This document shows, piece by piece, positions 57,818 through 64,000 of a stretch of DNA of 64,000 bases; the stretch's first letter is position 1, and each line of letters starts with the position of its first letter. The stretch spans positions 434,001 through 498,000 of the forward strand of contig JAXLRI010000005.1 of NCBI GenBank assembly GCA_046331175.1, read 5' to 3'. Source of the DNA: JAWKIW01 sp046331175 (GTDB lineage Bacteria; Actinomycetota; Acidimicrobiia; Acidimicrobiales; Acidimicrobilacustridaceae). The notes beneath the pieces were generated by a model. The model saw only the letters and a list, made by a program, of their open reading frames with translations, searched no databases and was not told the origin of the DNA. Position numbers and translations under genes: made by a program.

Positions 57818-58981
57818 GTGGCCCTGGCCGAGCCCACCCCCGAGGGGCGATTCGGCGAGTTCGGCGGGCGGTTCGTCCCCGAGACGCTGGTGCCCGCCTG
57901 CCAGGAGCTCGAGCGTTCCTTCCGCGAGGCGTGGGCCGATCCGGCCTTCCGCGGCGAGCTCGACGACCTGCTGCGCGACTACGCCGGTCGGCCGTCGGCG
58001 TTGACCGAGTGCCACCGGCTGTCCGACGAGCTGGGCGGGGTCCGCGTGCTGCTCAAGCGCGAAGACCTGAACCACACCGGCAGCCACAAGATCAACAACG
58101 TGCTGGGCCAGGCCCTGCTGGCCAAGCACATGGGCAAGACCCGCCTGGTCGCCGAGACCGGCGCCGGCCAGCACGGGGTGGCCACCGCCACCGCCGCCGC
58201 GCTCCTCGGCATGTCGTGCGTCGTCTACATGGGCGAGGTCGACATGGCCCGCCAGGAGCTCAACGTGTTCCGCATGCGCCTCCTCGGCGCCGAGGTGCGG
58301 CCGGCGTCGTCGGGCAGCCGCACCCTGAAGGACGCCGTCAACGAGGCCATGCGCGACTGGGTCGCCACCGTCGAGGACACCCACTACTGCCTCGGCTCGG
58401 TGATGGGTCCCCACCCGTACCCGTGGATGGTGCGGGAGATGCACACGGTCATCGGGCGGGAGGCGCGGGCCCAGTGCGAGGCGCTGCTCGGCGAGGGCGA
58501 GGTCCCCGACGTCGTCACCGCCTGCGTGGGCGGCGGGTCCAACGCCATCGGCATCTTCTCGGGCTTCGCCGACTCGCCGGCCGCGCTGGTCGGCGTCGAG
58601 CCGGCCGGTGGTGCCGCGGTCGGCCGGGGCGTCCCCGGCGTGGTGCACGGGATGAAGAGCTACCTGATGCAGGACGAGTGGGGGCAGGTCCAGGAGGCCC
58701 ACTCGATCTCGGCCGGCCTCGACTACCCGGGCGTCGGCCCCGAGCACTCGTACCTCGCCGCCATCGGGCGGGCCCGCTACGAGCAGGTCACCGACGCCGA
58801 GGTCATCGACGCCTTCCAGCTGCTGTCGCGGACCGAGGGGATCATCCCGGCCCTCGAGCCCGCCCACGCCCTGGCCTGGGTGTCGCGAGACCGCGAGCTC
58901 CTGCAGGGCCGCACGGTGCTCGTCAACCTGTCGGGCCGGGGCGACAAGGACGTCGCCCAGATGATGGACGTCCTCGGATGA
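57818..58981 (+). CDS. trpB: Tryptophan synthase beta chain
   Basis: A 387-residue canonical TrpB (TrpB1). GRFGEFGGRFVPETLVPACQELE at the N-terminus, KREDLNHTGSHKINNVLGQALLAKHMGKTRLVAETGAGQHGVATATAAALLGM with the PLP Lys and catalytic Glu, CVGGGSNAIGIF for phosphate, and EGIIPALEPAHALA are present. It condenses indole with serine. GTG 57818 has GAGGAGG seven bases upstream. The stop overlaps trpA by ATGA, giving a coupled alpha2beta2 pair. Confidence 0.97.
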   Translation: MALAEPTPEGRFGEFGGRFVPETLVPACQELERSFREAWADPAFRGELDDLLRDYAGRPSALTECHRLSDELGGVRVLLKREDLNHTGSHKINNVLGQALLAKHMGKTRLVAETGAGQHGVATATAAALLGMSCVVYMGEVDMARQELNVFRMRLLGAEVRPASSGSRTLKDAVNEAMRDWVATVEDTHYCLGSVMGPHPYPWMVREMHTVIGREARAQCEALLGEGEVPDVVTACVGGGSNAIGIFSGFADSPAALVGVEPAGGAAVGRGVPGVVHGMKSYLMQDEWGQVQEAHSISAGLDYPGVGPEHSYLAAIGRARYEQVTDAEVIDAFQLLSRTEGIIPALEPAHALAWVSRDRELLQGRTVLVNLSGRGDKDVAQMMDVLG

Positions 58982-59817
58982 GCGGCGTCGACGTGGGCGG
59001 CGTCGGGGGCGGCCCCTGGCCGGTGCCCGAGGCCCCGGCCGGGCTCGGGGCGCTCGAGGCGGCCCTGCGGAGCGGCCGCGACGCTGGCCGCAAGCTGTTC
59101 GTGCCCTACCTCACCGGCGGCCTGCCCGGCTGGCTCGACCACCTGCGGGCGATGGCCGACGCCGGCGCCGACGCCATCGAGGTCGGGGTGCCCTTCTCCG
59201 ATCCCGTCATGGACGGCCCGGTCATCCAGGCCTCGTCCGAACGGGCCCTGCAGGCGGGGGCCACGCCGGGCTCGGTGTTCGACGAGCTCCGCGACCACGA
59301 CGCCGGGGTGCCGCTGGCGGTCATGACCTACTACAACATCGCCTTCCGCATGGGCCACGAGCGCTTCGCCGCGTCGCTGGCCGACGCCGGTGTGAGCGCG
59401 GCCATCCTGCCCGACCTCCCGCTGGAGGAGTCGGGCGAGTGGGCCGCCGCCGCCGACGCCGCCGGTGTGGAGACGGTGCTGCTCGCCGCCCCCACCGCCC
59501 CCGACGACCGGCTGCCGCGCATCTGCGCCAGGGCCCGAGGGTTCGTGTACGCGGTGGGGCTCCTGGGGGTCACCGGCGAGCGCGACGAGCTGGCGGCCAG
59601 CGCCCTCGACATCGCTCGGCGCCTCAAGGCCGTCACCGACAAGCCGGTCCTCGTCGGGGTGGGCGTGTCCACCCCCGAGCAGGCCGCCGAGGTGTGCGAG
59701 GTGGCCGACGGCGTGGTGGTCGGCTCGGCGGTGGTGCACCGCATCGTCGACGGCGACGCGCCCGAGCAGCTCGGCGAGCTGGTGGGCCGGTTCCGCTCCG
59801 CCCTCGACCGCGGCTGA
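58978..59817 (+). CDS. trpA: Tryptophan synthase alpha chain
   Basis: A 279-residue barrel. After a 35-residue Gly/Pro-rich leader, KLFVPYLTGGLPGWLDHLRAMADAGADAIEVGVPFSDPVMDGPVIQASSERAL holds the catalytic Glu, PLAVMTYYNIAFRMGHERFA and AAILPDLPLEESGEW hold the second catalytic Asp, and VGVGVSTPEQAAEVCEVADGVVVGSAVVHRI the phosphate site. It releases indole into the channel to TrpB. ATG 58978 overlaps the trpB stop (ATGA). Confidence 0.96.
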   Translation: MSGVDVGGVGGGPWPVPEAPAGLGALEAALRSGRDAGRKLFVPYLTGGLPGWLDHLRAMADAGADAIEVGVPFSDPVMDGPVIQASSERALQAGATPGSVFDELRDHDAGVPLAVMTYYNIAFRMGHERFAASLADAGVSAAILPDLPLEESGEWAAAADAAGVETVLLAAPTAPDDRLPRICARARGFVYAVGLLGVTGERDELAASALDIARRLKAVTDKPVLVGVGVSTPEQAAEVCEVADGVVVGSAVVHRIVDGDAPEQLGELVGRFRSALDRG

Positions 59818-59901
59818 CCCCTTCGCCGGGCGCGGCGGCCCGCCTGCCGTCGTCGGCCCGCCGCCCACGGCCCGAGCGCGAGCGGTCCCTATGCTGGGCG
59901 C

Positions 59902-60699
59902 GTGCCGAGCGAGCCCACCCGCCTCAAGGCGTTCCCGCGCCACCGGCTCCTGGCCCAGGAGCTGTTCGCCTGCCCGGCCAACGAGGTCGACCTGCTGACC
60001 GTCCTCGGCGCACCCACGGCCGAGTACCAGCCGTCCATCGGCGAGGGCACCCCCGTGCTGTTCTGGGACATCGAGTGGCCCTGCGGGCTGGTGATGGGCC
60101 TGCAGTTCGACCAGCTCGACCAGCGGCTCAGCGGCTTCCTCGACCAGCCCGAGGTCGCCCACGCGCTGCGCCACCTGCACCTCGACCCCGACGAGCTGTG
60201 GATCCTCGAGCGGGACGAGCCCACCCGGTTCGGCCAGGTCTGCCCCGATCCGCCCGACCGCACCGCCCAGGTGTGGCGCGTCGCCGCCGACGGCACCGAG
60301 GAGGAGGTCGCCTTCGGCGTGACCGGCCGCGACGCCGACTGCCTCGTGGACGAGCTGCGCACCGGCGACCCGAGCGCGCGGGTCGAGCGGCGCGACGGGC
60401 CGGTGCCCGAGCACCACCCGCCGGCCCCACCCCCGTCGGATCCGCCCCGCATCAACGAGCCCGTCGACCTGTTCGCCGAGATGGCCGACGGTGACGCCCC
60501 CGGCATCGACGACGAGGTGCTCGAGCTGGTGGCAACCGACGGCGGGGCCGCCGACCACGTCCGCCTGGCCCTGATCCGGCGGGCGGCGCAGGCCCAGGGG
60601 CGCGAGCCGGCCGATCCCGAGCCGACGGCCCACGGCGGCGACGCCGCCGCTCGGCCGCCGCGCCGGCGCGACCTCTTCTCGATGCCCGACGAGCGCTGA
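59902..60699 (+). CDS. Hypothetical protein
   Basis: A 265-residue soluble protein. Residues 1-130 look folded (FPRHRLLAQELFACPANEVDLLTVLGAP, VLFWDIEWPCGLVMGLQFDQLDQRLSGFLDQPEVAHALRHLHLDPDELWILERDEP), while the middle is Pro/Asp-rich and the C-terminus helical and basic. No family is recognised. GTG 59902 follows TATGCT (59890-59895) by six bases, a leaderless pattern. A GCCGCC-GTCTG-GGCGGC hairpin (60711-60727) lies between it and the convergent acyl-CoA dehydrogenase. Confidence 0.7.
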   Translation: MPSEPTRLKAFPRHRLLAQELFACPANEVDLLTVLGAPTAEYQPSIGEGTPVLFWDIEWPCGLVMGLQFDQLDQRLSGFLDQPEVAHALRHLHLDPDELWILERDEPTRFGQVCPDPPDRTAQVWRVAADGTEEEVAFGVTGRDADCLVDELRTGDPSARVERRDGPVPEHHPPAPPPSDPPRINEPVDLFAEMADGDAPGIDDEVLELVATDGGAADHVRLALIRRAAQAQGREPADPEPTAHGGDAAARPPRRRDLFSMPDER

Positions 60700-60745
60700 C
60701 CCGGGGTCGGGCCGCCGTCTGGGCGGCGACCGGCGCCGGCGTCGG

Positions 60746-61903
60746 TCAGTACTTCCCCCAGCCCGACAGCTCGGCGATGATGCGCAGCATCACCTCGTCG
60801 GCGCCGCCCCCGATCGACAGCAACCGGCTGTCGCGGTAGTAGCGGGCCGTCCAGGTCTCCTCCATGTAGCCGATGCCCCCGTGGAACTGCATGCAGGTGT
60901 CGGCGACCTGGCGCTGCAGGCGGCCGGCCTTCAGCTTGGCGATGGAGGCCATCCGCGTGACGGTGAGGTCGTCGGCCCCGCTCACCACCGCCTCGGCGCA
61001 CGCCTCGTTGTAGCGGCGGAGGAGGTCGACCTCGGCGGCCAGCTCGGCCAGCGTGAAGGCGATGTACTGGTTGTCGAGCAGGGCCCGGCCGAAGGCCTGG
61101 CGCTGCTTCAGGTAGGCGACGGTCTGGTCGAGGGCCGCGACCATCTGGCCGGTCGCCATGTAGGCCGCGATGAGGCGCTCGTTCTGGAACTGGGCCATCT
61201 GCTGCTGGAAGCCGCGGTCGATCTCGCCGATGGTGTTGGCCACCGGAACCCGCAGGTCGACGAAGCTGAGCTCGGCGGTGTCCGACGACCGCTGGCCCAG
61301 CTTGTCGAGCTTGCGGCTCACCGAGAACCCGGGGGTGTCGGTGGGGACGATGATCTGGCTCATGCCCCGGTAGCCGCCGTCTTCGGAGGTGCGGGCCAGC
61401 AGGCAGAGCCAGTCGGCCTGGGTGCCGTTGGTGATGTAGAGCTTGGTGCCGTTGATGACCCACTCGTCGCCGTCGCGCACGGCCCGGGTGCGGATGCCGG
61501 CCACGTCGGAGCCGGCGTCGGGCTCGGTCACGGCGATGGCCGCCACCATCTCGCCGCGGATGGCGGGGGCGAGGTAGGTGGCCTTCAGCTCGTCGGAGCC
61601 GAACCGGGCCAGGGCGGGGGTGGCCATGTCGGTCTGCACGCTCACCGCCATGGCGACGCCGCCGGTGGCGCACCGGCCGAACTCCTCGCCGTAGATCATC
61701 GTGTAGCTGTGGTCGGCACCCTGGCCGCCGTAGGCGGGGTCGTACTCGAGGCCCAGGATGCCGAGCGCACCGAGCTTCGGGAAGAGCTCGTGGGCGGGGA
61801 AGATCCCTGCCTCCTCCCACGCGTCGGCGTGGGGGTTGATCTCGGTGTCGACGACGTCGCGCACGGTCTGGCGGAACAGCTCGTGCTCGGGGGTGAACTG
61901 CAT
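60746..61903 (-). CDS. Acyl-CoA dehydrogenase
   Basis: A 385-residue classical short/medium-chain-type acyl-CoA dehydrogenase. Family blocks are GILGLEYDPAYGGQGAD, AAIAVTEPDAGSDVAGIRTRAVRDGDEWVINGTKLYITNG, NERLIAAYMATGQMVAALDQTVAYLKQRQAFGRAL and QFHGGIGYMEETWTARYYRDSRLLSIGGGADEVMLRIIAE. The start ATG 61903 has AGGAG six bases upstream. It follows the AtuA-like gene by 79 bases on the same strand; with the carboxylase further upstream this suggests breakdown of a branched or terpenoid acyl-CoA. Confidence 0.92.
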   Translation of the reverse strand: MQFTPEHELFRQTVRDVVDTEINPHADAWEEAGIFPAHELFPKLGALGILGLEYDPAYGGQGADHSYTMIYGEEFGRCATGGVAMAVSVQTDMATPALARFGSDELKATYLAPAIRGEMVAAIAVTEPDAGSDVAGIRTRAVRDGDEWVINGTKLYITNGTQADWLCLLARTSEDGGYRGMSQIIVPTDTPGFSVSRKLDKLGQRSSDTAELSFVDLRVPVANTIGEIDRGFQQQMAQFQNERLIAAYMATGQMVAALDQTVAYLKQRQAFGRALLDNQYIAFTLAELAAEVDLLRRYNEACAEAVVSGADDLTVTRMASIAKLKAGRLQRQVADTCMQFHGGIGYMEETWTARYYRDSRLLSIGGGADEVMLRIIAELSGWGKY

Positions 61904-61982
61904 GGCGCGCTCCTGGGGGTGCAGGTGGTGCAGACGGGCCGGCGGAGCGGCGTCCGCCGTTCGGTGTGCGAGCCGGGACGGC

Positions 61983-63848
61983 TCAGCCGGCGCTGATCTC
62001 GCTCGCGGGGACGTCGGGCAGCTCGTCGAGCAGGGCGGCGGGCACCTCGACGACCTTGGCCCGCAGGTACTCGCCGAGGCCCTTGGCCTGGGGATCGGTG
62101 CGGGTCGAAGCGGCGACCCCACGGCCGAGGAGCCCGACGATCACGAAGTTCAGCGCCGACAGCTCGGGCAGGTCGACGCGACGCACCTCGAGGTCGGCGG
62201 CCTCGGGAAGGAGGCTGCGCAGCCGGTCGGTGGTCAGGTAGGCGTGGAGCCACCGGTAGAGGCCGTCGGTGCGGGCCCACACGCCGATGTTGGCGTTGCC
62301 GCCCTTGTCGCCGGAGCGGGCGCCGGCGAGCCGACCGAGCGGGACCCGGCGCAGGGTGGACGTGTCCCACTCGGCCGCCGACAGCTGCGTGTTGGTCTCG
62401 GAGATGGCCAGGATCGGCTCGTGCTCGGCGGTGATCGGGGCATCGCCGGCGCCCACGGCGCGCTCGGCGTCCGACAGCGGCGCCACGGTGAACCGGTCGA
62501 TGCCGCCGGGTCCCTCGAGCACGACCTCGTGGTGCGGGAACGTCGACGGGATCAGGGCCGGCCAGTAGACGCCGAAGGTCGAGGCGTCGGTGGGGGGCGA
62601 GGTGGTGAAGAACCCGGGGTACGAGGCCAGCACCATCTCGATGACCTTGTTCGAGAAGGCGCGGCCGACCTTGGCCTGGTCGCGGTCCATGACCGTCACC
62701 CGCAGCTCGGCGAGGGCGTCGTCGTTGGTGGCCGGATCCGGGCGGTCGGTGCGCCGCAGCGTGACGGCCACGTCGTCGAAGGCCTCGCGCCCGCCCGGGA
62801 CGAGCGACCACAGCGTGCGCTCGGCGAGGTCGGCCTTGGCCTCGATGTCGAGGCCGGTGAGCACGAACGTCATGGTGTTGCGCCACCCACCGAGGTAGTT
62901 CACCGCCACCTTCACCTGGTCGGGGCCGGGAAGGCCTCGCACGCCCGAGATGCGGACCCGATCAGGGCCCTCCTGGTCGAGCTGGATCGTGTCGAACCGC
63001 ACGACGGCGTCGGGGTTGGCGTACTCGACGCCTTGGATCTCGTAGAGCAGCTGGGCGGTGACGGTCCCGACCGAGACCAGGCCGCCCGTGCCGGGGTGCT
63101 TGGTGACGACGGTGGACCCGTCGGCGTGCACCTCGGCGATGGGGAAGCCGCACCGCTCGATGCCGGGCACCTCGGAGAAGAAGGCGTAGTTGCCGCCGGT
63201 GCACTGCGTCCCGCACTCGATCACGTGGCCGGCGACCACGGCGCCGGCGAGCGCGTCCCAGTCGGTGCGCGACCAGCCGTGGTGCCACGCGGCCGGGCCC
63301 ACGATGACCGCCGCGTCGGTGACCCGACCGGTGATCACGACGTCGGCCCCTCGCTCGAGGGCACCGGCGATGCCCCACCCGCCGAGGTAGGCGTTGGCGG
63401 TGATCGGGTCGGCCCCGACCTCCTCGAGCTTCTCGCCGGTGTCGAGGTTGACCAGGTCGATGCCCGCCCCGCGCAGCTCGTCGAGCCGGCCCACGAGGTC
63501 GTCCCCGGTGACGTGGGCGATGGTGGGGGACAGGCCGGCCCGCTCGGCGATGGCCCGCACGGCGGCGGCGCAGCCGGCCGGGTTCAGGCCGCCGGCGTTG
63601 GAGACGATCTTGATGCCCCGCTCGAGGCAGGTGGCGAGCACCGCCTCCATCTGGGCGACGAAGGTCTTGGCGTAGCCGCCGTCGGGGTTGCGCAGCTTGT
63701 CCTTGGCCAGGATGAGCATGGTGAGCTCGGCCAGCCAGTCGCCGGTGAGGACGTCGATGGGTCCGCCCTCGACGACCTCGCGGGCGGCCGAGAGCCGGTC
63801 GCCGTAGAAGCCGGAGCAGTTGGCGATGCGCAGCGGGGTGGTGCTCAC
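61983..63848 (-). CDS. AtuA-like protein of acyclic terpene utilisation (DUF1446 family)
   Basis: A 621-residue protein. The N-terminal two-thirds has IANCSGFYGDRLSAAREVVEGGPIDVLTGDWLAELTMLIL, KIVSNAGGLNPAGCAA, VVITGRVTDAAVIVGPAAWHHGW, VIECGTQCTGGNYAFF and VTKHPGTGGLVSVGTVTAQLLYEIQG, the marks of DUF1446/AtuA. The C-terminal about 110 residues (GRLAGARSGDKGGNANIGVWAR... LNFVIVGLLGRGVAAS) form the AtuA_C-like domain. AtuA is needed for growth on citronellol in Pseudomonas; its reaction is unsettled. GTG 63848 overlaps the upstream carboxylase stop (GTGA), so the genes are translated together. Confidence 0.9.
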   Translation of the reverse strand: MSTTPLRIANCSGFYGDRLSAAREVVEGGPIDVLTGDWLAELTMLILAKDKLRNPDGGYAKTFVAQMEAVLATCLERGIKIVSNAGGLNPAGCAAAVRAIAERAGLSPTIAHVTGDDLVGRLDELRGAGIDLVNLDTGEKLEEVGADPITANAYLGGWGIAGALERGADVVITGRVTDAAVIVGPAAWHHGWSRTDWDALAGAVVAGHVIECGTQCTGGNYAFFSEVPGIERCGFPIAEVHADGSTVVTKHPGTGGLVSVGTVTAQLLYEIQGVEYANPDAVVRFDTIQLDQEGPDRVRISGVRGLPGPDQVKVAVNYLGGWRNTMTFVLTGLDIEAKADLAERTLWSLVPGGREAFDDVAVTLRRTDRPDPATNDDALAELRVTVMDRDQAKVGRAFSNKVIEMVLASYPGFFTTSPPTDASTFGVYWPALIPSTFPHHEVVLEGPGGIDRFTVAPLSDAERAVGAGDAPITAEHEPILAISETNTQLSAAEWDTSTLRRVPLGRLAGARSGDKGGNANIGVWARTDGLYRWLHAYLTTDRLRSLLPEAADLEVRRVDLPELSALNFVIVGLLGRGVAASTRTDPQAKGLGEYLRAKVVEVPAALLDELPDVPASEISAG

Positions 63849-64000
63849 GGGGCCTCCCGGAGGCGGACGAGCAGCTGGTGGGCGTCGACATTGTCGCCCA
63901 CGGCGACGAGCACCTCGTCCACGACCCCGGCGGTGGCCGCCCGCACCCGGTGCTCGACCTTCATGGCCTCGAGCACCACGAGCGTGTCGCCCGGCTCGAC
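63845..64000 (-). CDS. Biotin carboxyl-carrier end of an acyl-CoA carboxylase alpha subunit (partial)
   Basis: The frame is open from the window edge to TGA at 63847-63845 and gives the last 51 residues. GDTLVVLEAMKVEHRVRAATAGVVDEVLVAVGDNVDAHQLLVRL is a biotinyl domain, with the biotin attachment Lys in E-A-M-K. In this context it is likely the alpha subunit of a methylcrotonyl-, geranyl- or other acyl-CoA carboxylase. It overlaps the AtuA-like gene by four bases; the remainder lies beyond base 64000. Confidence 0.88.
   Translation of the reverse strand, partial: VEPGDTLVVLEAMKVEHRVRAATAGVVDEVLVAVGDNVDAHQLLVRLREAP

Overview
The window is chromosomal DNA of a very GC-rich actinobacterium. A mycothiol synthase-like acetyltransferase, a menaquinone pathway, a PPOX-family protein and a luciferase-like (possibly F420-dependent) oxidoreductase, and GTGA/ATGA gene overlaps all point to Actinomycetota. 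A dedicated TrpF beside an ordinary HisA argues against the Streptomyces/Mycobacterium type, where PriA does both jobs; Acidimicrobiia is my best guess but is inference. I see no rRNA, tRNA, insertion sequence, prophage, plasmid or CRISPR signature.

Layout. 1-6.4 kb: end of an SGNH hydrolase, a nitroreductase, small membrane and secreted proteins, a YyaL-like thioredoxin-domain protein, an SDR oxidoreductase and an orphan Flp pilin. 6.5-15.1 kb: menaquinone genes menE, menA, menH, menD, menF and menG, split over both strands and interrupted by a 46-bp x 6 minisatellite. 15.2-33 kb: acetyltransferase, M50 protease, AlkB, acyl-CoA metabolism (two ACAD/FadD-type enzymes, thioesterase, MaoC), large membrane or exported proteins, and an acidic protein with a strict 19-residue DxDGDG repeat. 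33-37 kb: sugar nucleotidyltransferase, rlmN, mshD-like, nth, and a structured intergenic RNA candidate. 37-45 kb: hisD-C-B-H-A, then a phosphodiesterase-like gene and a glycosyltransferase, then hisF. 45-60 kb: a GroES-like protein, hisI, and trpE, trpC, trpB2, trpF, trpB and trpA scattered among a YgfZ protein, a two-component system, a J-domain protein and others. 60-64 kb: an acyl-CoA dehydrogenase, an AtuA-like protein and the biotin-bearing end of a carboxylase subunit, probably one catabolic operon.

Two sequence-level patterns recur. First, about 28 genes have a TAnnnT (or CAnnnT) hexamer ending 6-10 bases before the start codon and no Shine-Dalgarno, the signature of leaderless transcription; I used this to choose many starts. 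Second, gene ends are marked by perfect hairpins or by short tandem duplications that often span a stop codon, mostly where genes converge.

Missing from the window but needed by the pathways: hisG, hisE, trpD, trpG, menB and menC. Functional names rest on motifs and family resemblance read by eye; no database search was run.
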